Origin: Exobasidium rhododendri
Lineage: Eukaryota; Basidiomycota; Exobasidiomycetes; Exobasidiales; Exobasidiaceae
Direction: 5' to 3'
DNA length: 64,000 nt
Assembly (NCBI GenBank): GCA_026210745.1
Contig: CP110632.1
Coordinates: 2,851,001-2,915,000 of the forward strand
The translations under genes were made by a program, and so were the position numbers. This document shows, piece by piece, positions 1 through 7,526 of this stretch; the stretch's first letter is position 1; each line of letters starts with the position of its first letter. The notes beneath the pieces were generated by a model. The model was not told where the DNA came from and ran no database searches. It saw only the letters and a list, made by a program, of their open reading frames with translations.

Positions 1-126
1 TGTCTCCCAAACTAGGTACACACTGCTTCCTACTTACACAAAGAAAAGAAAAAGCTCCACCACCAAAATGAACGAGGCTAAAATATGTATGGCCCCACGT
101 GTGTGCGCATCGACGGCGGTGTCATC

Positions 127-138
127 ATTACCGGTAAT
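127..138. promoter_or_regulatory. 12-nt perfect palindrome ATTACCGGTAAT
   Basis: A perfect 12-base palindrome lies 137 bases upstream of the start codon of the secreted-protein gene at 275. The same 12-mer occurs again at 2974-2985 upstream of the Derlin gene. A symmetric site of this kind could bind a dimeric regulator. That is inference: only the palindrome and its repetition are seen. Confidence 0.3.
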
Positions 139-274
139 CAAGGTTTAGTGCGGCAACAACTGGTACTCCTGTTGAATTGGACTGATTGCGACGTCTCGGC
201 AAAGACTGTCACTCGCAGGGAAGAGGAATAGTGTCAGGTAACGCACTGAAGACTCATCTCTCGAAACCACAGCC

Positions 275-1299
275 ATGAAATTGGTTTCTCTTGCTCTAGG
301 ATCACTGTTGGTCGTCCAGGGAACGTTTGCTCGACCTGCGGATCAACTTCCGTCAATCTATCCTAATCAGTCGCTGCAATGGGATCATTTCGATGAAGGT
401 GAACACTACCGCAAGACTATAGGAGAGTTTGAGTTTGACGACGGCGATGGGAGAGGAACACCAGGCTTGCCAGGTTGGATTGACCCAAGAGAAAGCGGAG
501 GTAGCATGCTGGACCTTGTTGGCAACGGCCTTCGAGAGCCAGTCAATGCTATCATTTCAGGTCATTCTGATCCACAGATCTTGAGCGAAGCGGGCTTGAG
601 GGACTATGTCCGAACAATTGGTTTCTCCTTTGAATGCCTAGACTTGCATCTTGGAGGACTGCAAAGAGCGGACCTAGGAGATGGGAATGGCTGGATCACA
701 GAGCAATTCGAGTACAGGGAAACGGAAGGTTGGGGCGCCCCCGGTAGATGGGTAGGTGCATGCTGGGAGAGCTTGTATGGTGGCAATCACTTTCGTGTCT
801 GGAAACAGAATGGCACGATTGCAAACACGGGAGCTTGGTTCTTGGCTGTATCTAAGGAGAAGGTGAGTCATGCTAGTGTGCGGAGATGGCCGCCGGGGGG
901 GGGGGGTGTTAAGGAGAAATAGAAAAGGGGCTCATATCAATTTCTTCACATCAGGATCTTCGACATCATCATACGATCGACACAAATGGATACAACAACG
1001 GCCGCAACTTGCTCGTGGAGGCTGCGATCCGAGGGGGACGATGGAAGATATGGAAGTGGAAAGCTAAGGTCTCTTGGAATGATGAGTTGCTGGACGCTGG
1101 CAAGAGAGGCATCAATCATGATATAGAGCAGGATGGAAGAGTGGCAGTCCTCACCGTCGAACGAGTCATCGACATTCCCTTGCTACCTGATCTCCGAGTG
1201 CGATCATTGTGGCTGCAGCAATTGCTCGAGTCACCCCTCATGACGCTCTCGTTGATCTTCAATAACTTTGCTCAGATTTTGTTCGCTCGTATACTGTAG
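275..1299 (+). CDS. secreted protein of unknown function
   Basis: Two exons (275-862 and 955-1299; intron 863-954, phase 0) give a 310-residue protein. The ATG at 275 opens a clear signal peptide (about residues 1-19, hydrophobic core VSLALGSLLVVQG, cleavage probably near TFA-RP). The mature protein has two Cys in the middle (FECLDLH and GACWES) and Trp/Gly-rich stretches. The second exon starts inside a run reading HTIDTNGYNNGRNLLVEAA, which resembles a recurring His-x-Ile...Asn-Gly-Tyr-Asn...Gly-Arg block of fungal secreted proteins, as far as I recall. The last 30 or so residues are hydrophobic (SPLMTLSLIFNNFAQILFAR), possibly a membrane or GPI-type tail. The intron contains a run of 12 G. 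It is convergent with the Derlin gene. I do not recognise an enzyme family; an effector-like or wall-associated role is only a guess. Confidence 0.75.
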
Positions 1300-1403
1300 T
1301 CGCCTTTCTCCCCCTTTTCTCGTTCCGTCTTTTTTCCTCTTCTATGTGTGTATATTATAGCGAAGTCCAGGACAGCTATCTATGAAGTGCTCTACATGAT
1401 CTC

Positions 1404-2786
1404 TCAATCTCCTAGCTTGCGACCTGTACCCCATGTGTAGGTTGCCGGTTCCGCCGGAGTAGCATCACCCTTAGCCTCGTCGCCTTTCTTCCCCGCCGCC
1501 CTTCGAATCTCAGCAACCCTGCCACCACTGCCACTAGCTGTCTCCTGCTCTTCATCTTCCCCGTCGTCGTCTGACTTTTTGCTTTTTCCGGCATCATACT
1601 GACCAAAGCTAAAGGCGTTGCTCGAGCTGCCACCAGCCGCTGCTGTTCTACGAACCTGATTGGAGCTGACGTTCTTCTGCAAACCCGAGCTCACACCCCC
1701 TGTCCCAGCGGCCAAATTACTTCCTGCCGCTGTCGCTGCCGAATCAGTGGCCAATCTTCTCTGCCTCGCTTGTGCTTCGGGACTGTTTGCCGCTTGTTGA
1801 GCTAGAGCACTAGCAGCGTGATTTCTTCCAGCGATACTGTTGCTTCGCAAGGCTCTCAAACGAGCTTCTGCTGCTGCCAACATGGCTTCTCTATCAGGTC
1901 CCTCGCCTCTCCTGTTAGAAGTGCCACTGCCGCCCATCGATGTGCCACTACTACCGCCAAACGGCATCCAAGATCGGATTGTAGCACTAAGACTTCCTCC
2001 TTGATTGTTCAGTGTCTGACCACCGGAAGTACTTGTCGAAGCAGTGGGCGTGTCGCCCCAATTCCTCCCCGCAGGCGCAAATGCCGTTCCACCCCAGCCT
2101 GTACTTCTGACACTTCCACCTGGCGGAGGAGCCTGGCCTTGGGTAGCTGGATCAGGACTGTCCGGGAGCAGATATCTCAAGAACGACGGTGTAGATGGAA
2201 GAAGCCGTGGTCCTCGCCCATTGTTGGAGGCAGGGAGAACTTCCTTGAGAAAGTAGTACAGGTACGCTGACACAATTCCAGTAGAACTTTGAATGGCGAG
2301 GGGTAATCCTCCTCGAAGCAAGTCTAGTGCTAAATAAGCGTAGGGCAAGTAAGGGGCAGGACATGTGATCATGCCAAAGAAGCTAACGCTTGAGGCTGGA
2401 TTAGCTCGAGACCAGAGGTAGACGATGGCCATCGTGAACGGTGAGAACAAGACGGTGGATTGGAGTGGATAATTCGTCACTAGTATGAGAGCATTGATGA
2501 TCAGTAGAGCCCATGTATAGTCGGCCGTTTTCCGATAGAACAGATTGACTTCCAGATCTGTCGAATTTCGTAAGAGCATGAAAAGGTCGAAAAGAAGTTG
2601 AATGTCACCGCTGCCTTGAAAGAAGCAAGTCACTGGCCGCCAGATCTCCCACTTCTTGAGCACCATGGGCCACCAGAGTAGAAATGCATACGGATTGACT
2701 AGCTTGAGCAACAGAGGTAGCGTGACGCCGGCTGTACCGAATATGAGCGTCCTTGTCACCGGTGGTATTTTTTTGATCTCGTCCAT
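1404..2786 (-). CDS. Derlin family ERAD rhomboid pseudoprotease
   Basis: Single exon, 460 residues, ATG at 2786. The N-terminal 200 residues match Der1/Derlin: a short cytosolic start (IPPVTRTL), several membrane segments, and the conserved WEIWRPVT block (residues about 46-53) that marks loop 1 of Derlins. Derlins are inactive rhomboid relatives in the ER membrane that help extract misfolded proteins for degradation. The rest is a long low-complexity tail (Ser/Gly/Ala-rich, then acidic). The extreme C-terminus reads TWGTGRKLGD, a good SHP box of the type that binds Cdc48/p97, as in Dfm1 and human Derlin-1. This makes it more Dfm1/Derlin-1-like than Der1-like. At 460 residues it is longer than most family members (210-340), owing to the tail. 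The gene is convergent with the secreted-protein gene upstream. Confidence 0.9.
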   Translation of the reverse strand: MDEIKKIPPVTRTLIFGTAGVTLPLLLKLVNPYAFLLWWPMVLKKWEIWRPVTCFFQGSGDIQLLFDLFMLLRNSTDLEVNLFYRKTADYTWALLIINALILVTNYPLQSTVLFSPFTMAIVYLWSRANPASSVSFFGMITCPAPYLPYAYLALDLLRGGLPLAIQSSTGIVSAYLYYFLKEVLPASNNGRGPRLLPSTPSFLRYLLPDSPDPATQGQAPPPGGSVRSTGWGGTAFAPAGRNWGDTPTASTSTSGGQTLNNQGGSLSATIRSWMPFGGSSGTSMGGSGTSNRRGEGPDREAMLAAAEARLRALRSNSIAGRNHAASALAQQAANSPEAQARQRRLATDSAATAAGSNLAAGTGGVSSGLQKNVSSNQVRRTAAAGGSSSNAFSFGQYDAGKSKKSDDDGEDEEQETASGSGGRVAEIRRAAGKKGDEAKGDATPAEPATYTWGTGRKLGD

Positions 2787-3170
2787 GTCGATCGATGCAA
2801 CAGATTGACGATGGGCAAAAGAGGCAATGAGATCAGTAAGACGTGGAAGGCACCGACTTTTATTTTAACCTTTATCCAATAACCCCCAGAGTATTTTGAG
2901 AGTGGAGAAGGCCCTCGGCACGTGTACATGCTGCTGTGCACGGACCCCATTAGCACGGGCTAGTCATCGGGCAATTACCGGTAATAGGGTTAGTCTACAT
3001 GCTCTCAGGCTCTACAGGACAGGAATTGACGAGGGAGCGACTACTAAAGATGGAAGAGAAAGAGGAAAGAAAGGAAGGGAGTGCAGAGAAGAGAACGGAA
3101 GGGGGTAGGGGAAGATGTTGTCGCATTTATTCTTATCGTTTATAATCTTCTATTGTGTCTAAGTCTTCTA
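2787..3170. other. intergenic: Derlin promoter and hydrolase 3' end
   Basis: This 384-base gap lies between two minus-strand genes, so it holds the 3' end of the hydrolase transcript and the Derlin promoter. It contains the ATTACCGGTAAT palindrome (2974-2985). No convincing coding sequence is seen. Confidence 0.5.
2974..2985. promoter_or_regulatory. second copy of ATTACCGGTAAT palindrome
   Basis: Identical to the palindrome at 127-138. It lies about 190 bases upstream of the Derlin start codon and is followed by a TAGGGTTAG-like stretch. The first copy is followed by AAGGTTTAG. A possible dimeric transcription-factor site; function unknown. Confidence 0.3.
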
Positions 3171-4757
3171 TTAAGCACCGATTCCAGCCCATTCGGTCAC
3201 CTTGTCCATTCCCTGCCCATGGAACATGAGTGCCTTCCCATGTTGGTACTTTGGCACGACAGTAATGCACTTCTTTGGTATTCCAGCTTCTTCCAAGTAT
3301 TCCACTGAAGATGGAACGTCCACTAAAAGATCCGTTTCACCAAACACAAAGTGCAGATTTTGTTCATCGATCTGAGTAAAGTCATCAACCCAGAGACACA
3401 TTTCGCTCCATTGAAAGTTTCGACCAATCGTTCGTGCCGTTCCCAATTCTCTTGCGACAAAGTATCCTAGCAAAACTTCTATGTAAGTGATCCAGGGTCG
3501 ATAGATGAACGAATAGCACACACTCCCCTCCCAAAGTCGAAAGCTGACCGGATCTACTAGGATGTTCTTGGCACAAATTTCAGGGTGTTTTCGAATGAGC
3601 CATCCTAGGACCATCGTCCCATTGGAGTGCGATATAGTTGTGACCTTTGGCATCTTGAGCTTGTAAAGGAGGGCAGCAGTAGAATCAGCCTGCTCATCCT
3701 TATCTGGAGGATTAAGATATCTCGGATGCAGTATGTCCGCTGATATGTGTGGTTGAATAAGAATGACGACGCCGTCCTTGTGCTTGTACAACCGAGCTAA
3801 GAAAGCCATGTACTGGCCAATACCGATACCGAGTCCATGCAAGAACAGGATGGGTAATTGCCTCTTCCTTTTACTTCCAGTATCTTGCTTGGCAGGCTTC
3901 ACGAGGAAGCTACACTCGCCGCTGTACTCGTAGTGGAAACCACCAAAGAGACGAAGCCAAGCGATGACACCGTGTGAAAAACCGTTGCAGACAATGTAAT
4001 ATCCCAAAGGCCTACTCAACACCTTCATCTTATCAAGCGTGAGTCGTACAGTGCGGACATTTTTGTTGTATCCCGGCTTCAGATCTTTCCAATTGAGTCG
4101 ATGGACTATCATGTCCAGAGCTTCGTTGGTCAGCCTGGTCATTTCTTTATCTGCGTCCACTTCCTCCAAAGGTCTACCGGCAAAAGCCCAGCATAGCCAT
4201 TCACGGAGATTGTCCTCGTAGATGTCTTCCAAGGGAGCGTAGTGGAACCACACTCTTATTCTGTCCTGCAGCACCTTTGCCTCTTCCTCATCTATGCGTC
4301 GCTTCTTCAATGCGCTTAGTCCGCTGTCCTCGCTCTTGGCGTTGCCCTTGTCATCCAAACCTTGCCGATGTATACCGACCATGAGGCACTTTGTCAAAAG
4401 TCGAGATAAGTAATCTCCGTCCAGCTTGGGGGGTGCCACCGGTTTAGCCCCGTACCACATGAGATACTGGAAGTAGATACTGAAGGGTACCTCCATAAGA
4501 CAGTAGCAGTACCACAGCTGAGGGAAGAAGCCATTGTTAGGGAGGGACAATAACGTCTTCTTCCGAGAGTATCTGACAAGAACGGTGAGCCACGCAAGTG
4601 GTGTGACTGAGTAGACGAGGAGTGCTAGTGCACCGGCAAGATAGAAGGTTTTTGTTCGGCTTGCCGACATGTCTATCCGAAAGGGCTTCTCTTCTATTGG
4701 CGACGTCGACGAAGCATCCACGACACCATTGCTTTTCTTCTTCTCGGACACGACCAT
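3171..4757 (-). CDS. membrane-anchored alpha/beta hydrolase
   Basis: Single exon, 528 residues, ATG at 4757. The N-terminal third has two hydrophobic segments (about 36-62 and 78-102). The alpha/beta hydrolase fold begins near residue 300: LPILFLHGLG (301-310) supplies the HGxG oxyanion-hole motif, and ISHSNG (375-380) is the nucleophile elbow with Ser378. Candidate acid and His residues lie in the last 60 residues (FGETDLLVDVP; QHGKALMFHG). The layout, a long N-terminal region followed by one hydrolase domain, is common among uncharacterised fungal proteins. Substrate is unknown; a lipid ester is a reasonable guess for an anchored enzyme. Its neighbour downstream on the same strand is Derlin. 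Confidence 0.8.
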   Translation of the reverse strand: MVVSEKKKSNGVVDASSTSPIEEKPFRIDMSASRTKTFYLAGALALLVYSVTPLAWLTVLVRYSRKKTLLSLPNNGFFPQLWYCYCLMEVPFSIYFQYLMWYGAKPVAPPKLDGDYLSRLLTKCLMVGIHRQGLDDKGNAKSEDSGLSALKKRRIDEEEAKVLQDRIRVWFHYAPLEDIYEDNLREWLCWAFAGRPLEEVDADKEMTRLTNEALDMIVHRLNWKDLKPGYNKNVRTVRLTLDKMKVLSRPLGYYIVCNGFSHGVIAWLRLFGGFHYEYSGECSFLVKPAKQDTGSKRKRQLPILFLHGLGIGIGQYMAFLARLYKHKDGVVILIQPHISADILHPRYLNPPDKDEQADSTAALLYKLKMPKVTTISHSNGTMVLGWLIRKHPEICAKNILVDPVSFRLWEGSVCYSFIYRPWITYIEVLLGYFVARELGTARTIGRNFQWSEMCLWVDDFTQIDEQNLHFVFGETDLLVDVPSSVEYLEEAGIPKKCITVVPKYQHGKALMFHGQGMDKVTEWAGIGA

Positions 4758-5991
4758 TGTCTCTCCTCTTCACTGATGGTGTTTTGGGGAAGGAGAACTA
4801 GGACAGGAGCAACGTCTGCCTTCTGGCACGCACCTTTCAATTTCTGTGAAACTTCCCTGAAATGTCCCCCCGTTGAAAAGTCTATCTTATTTTAGTCGCC
4901 CCCACTTTGATCTATGACACGGTGGAGCGGCGTTTTTAATTTTCCCATTATCCCAATGGATACATCTACAGACTTTCCGTGTCCTGGGACGGGCTATCCC
5001 AATGCTGAGACAAATTTTTCAGTCTCAACAATTCGGACGCGCGTGAAACACTTTTTGAGCCCTTTAGAAGAGATGTAATGGCTGTCCCTCACCATCGATT
5101 GCAACGGGTGGTGAAAACGAGGCCTGACAGACCAGACAGAGATCGAATTAGTGCACGTCATTAGAGAGGCTCAATATGTTGCTTGTGTCAACGCAGGCAG
5201 CTACAGGAGAGAGTTTCGTCGCGTGAGGGGCTTTACACTGCCCAAGCAGGCAGCGAAGCATTACCGGCAAAAAAGGGTCCTCGAAAGATGGGTATACAGC
5301 CTGCTTCTTTGTGACATACTTCGGCCATCACATCTGCGTACTGCTGTGTCCATTTTGACGCTCGGCGACGAGTGTCGTCAGCCTCGTTTCCTGAGAAGAA
5401 AGGCGTCTGCGACAATCACGTATGACGGGTCTAAGCCGCACTTCGATCTGGTGTCAAGTATAATTGACGCTAAGTCTCGACTCTGAAGCACACCTTCTCT
5501 TCACACGACCACGCTCTCTTTTCGACCCCTTCCCATCTCTCTTCTCTCTTGCTATTGTCTTCCTTCCGGTCTCACATCAGCAGCTATGAACAACCATGTC
5601 CAACCAGCACAACGAATTCCTTTATGCTCTGCTGGTTGTCGCTTTAATCACACTTCTCGGGCATGGTCGAACGGCCCTTGCTGGACATGCTGCTTGAACG
5701 GCGAGTAGGCCAGTCGATAAAACACTGGGCGCTTGTCCAGCCACTCTAAATGTGATGACAAACTTCGACATTGTGCCATAAGCCAAGAGGCAGCTAGCGA
5801 TGACTTCATTGCGTAGGAATGCATTGCTGACGAGATGCTCTGCTGGGCAAGTCAAGTGATCATGAAGGAGATAGCTGCAACGATACAATACAGTTGATGA
5901 CCCATGAGACGACTTAGGAAGTGACATTCAGCATATGTCAAGAAGAGGCTAGACGGGTTTTCACCCTTTTTCTCGAATAGACGACAGACTC
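4758..5991. other. gene-poor stretch between hydrolase and translin
   Basis: This 1.2 kb stretch holds the hydrolase promoter (near 4758-5100) and the 3' flank of translin. Several frames are open for about 100 codons (5151-5486 plus, 5622-5927 minus), but they start at non-ATG codons or overlap each other. None shows a domain or splice structure I trust. A pyrimidine-rich run at about 5500-5575 precedes two closely spaced ATGs (5586 and 5596) and looks like a local promoter; see the small ORF entry. Confidence 0.45.
5596..5697 (+). CDS. possible micro-ORF with one membrane segment
   Basis: A 33-codon ORF starts at an ATG just after a long CT-rich tract of the kind found upstream of real start codons in this window. 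It encodes a short polar start (MSNQHNEF) and a hydrophobic segment (LYALLVVALITLLGHG), so it could be a single-pass micro-membrane protein. Another ATG ten bases upstream opens an overlapping 38-codon frame rich in Cys. No family is recognised and no orthologue can be checked here. Chance is quite possible. Confidence 0.2.
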   Translation: MSNQHNEFLYALLVVALITLLGHGRTALAGHAA

Positions 5992-7154
5992 TCATCTTGC
6001 GCCACTTGTCAGTAGCTTCATCACATCAGCAACTTCGGTGTCATCGACTTCCAGACCAACGCCTTTACTTGCTTCGTCTGGCTTGATCAGACCTCTTAGG
6101 GAAATGTCGTAGACGACCTCTTCGATCTTCTTGACATCGTACTGACGAATAGAGAGGGACAGGGACATATCAGCAGTCAGTGTCTTTCTGAGTCACATGC
6201 GACACAAACCTTGATACTATCAAATCGCTTCCTCAGCGAATCATTTTTGAGATTTAGCAGTTGAAATCCAGCGTGGAGATCCTTGACAAAGGCGCTCAGT
6301 CTCAGGGGCGTACCGAAGTCACCTTTCCCATCAATGAAAAATTCAGGGAGAGCGGGGAACTGATAAGAAGGAAGACGCCTATGATTGTCCTTAGCCTTCC
6401 TTACTCACCTAGCGTCACACTGTTTACCGCCAATCTCGACAGTTCGTTGACGACACTGACAACACTATGTAGATATTCCTCTGTAGATATTTGAAATTTG
6501 TGTGATTCCTCGGATCGAACTATCAGACGGGAGGGATGGTCGGTCAGCTCCTGCTCCCTTTACGAAGACTTCATTATGATACCTACTGTCTAGTATCTCT
6601 GCTATCTGCTCCTTCTTGATGAGACGACCCGTAGCGAGATAGAATGTGAGAGCGGCAGAGTAAGCGGCCCGCTGCAGACCGAAACTCCAAGAGTCGTTCC
6701 ACTGAAGGTGTGAGGAGAGAAATCAGCACATCGTCGGACGCTGTATGCATGCAGCGGCTCCACTCATCCCTTGTTTTCCCGCCCAAGCCACACTCACTTT
6801 GTAGTATTGATTAGCAGGAACTATGTCAACCATTGATCTAACGGCATTCCGGGAATGGCTGAAGAGAGGTACCGTCTGCTCCACAATCGTGTGTACTAAA
6901 GGAATTAATGGACTGGCAACGATTAGATCCGGGATAGTCGATGCAAATGGTCCACCCCCCACCCCTCCTCGTGCACGGACATTCTTACCTTGGCGAGATG
7001 GCGTCGAGTGGATCTTGTTCAAGACGGTAGTGATCGATCGAGTTGAGCGATCCAATTCCTTCTGATGCTCTCGAATGGTCTCTTGCAGATCCTTGTCAGC
7101 CTCCAGCTCTGCCAAGATTGCAGTAAAATCCACTGAAACCACAGAGACAGCCAT
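5992..7154 (-). CDS. TSN: translin
   Basis: Six exons (7154-6989, 6895-6798, 6701-6587, 6519-6409, 6322-6210, 6141-5992), with all phases closing, give 250 residues, close to human translin (228). The alignment from memory is clear: an N-terminal helix with LEADKDLQETIRE, then EILDIRSEESHKF, then ELSRLAVNSVTLGD, then the signature GFQLLNLKNDSLRKRFDSIK, and finally YDVKKIEEVVYDISLRG. Translin is an octameric RNA/DNA-binding protein. With TRAX it forms C3PO, the endoribonuclease that trims RNA passenger strands and tRNA 5' leaders. Translin itself lacks the catalytic acidic residues, so it is the binding scaffold. The final 25 residues (SKGVGLEVDDTEVADVMK...) extend past the usual end. It is divergent from the 7527 gene across 372 bases. 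Confidence 0.93.
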
Positions 7155-7526
7155 GGTCTTACTTGGAAGGGTCGTATTGAAGCAGACGGGAAGAATAAAG
7201 AAGATCGAGCTAGCACAAGTAAATTGATCTTGACGCGTTGTGTAATTGGCAGAAGGGGGGAGGGGGCAGCCCTTTCCACCTTTTAGAGTTGGCCTTTACA
7301 CTACTCGAACGCCCTTGACACCCACCATCATTCGATTATACTGTGTGGTGGCTCTCCAGAATTCTCTCCAAGGCCATGGTTCGACGTTGCGCTGCTACTA
7401 GCCTCCTCCACAGTGCTTTGAAATTGTAGTCTGGAGACATCTTCGATTTGCCACAAACTTAAGCAGAACAGTCAAGTTGACAAGGTGGTAATGAACTTGG
7501 ACTAGGCGTGTGTCCCGGTAAGCAGC
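7155..7526. promoter_or_regulatory. shared upstream region of translin and the 7527 gene
   Basis: This 372-base interval lies between two divergently transcribed genes and should hold both promoters. No coding sequence or repeated motif stands out. Confidence 0.4.

Noticed and set aside
5151-5927. Two frames of about 100 codons in the hydrolase-translin gap
   Set aside because: The plus frame begins at GTG, the minus one overlaps the micro-ORF, and neither has a motif, splice signal or coding-like composition.
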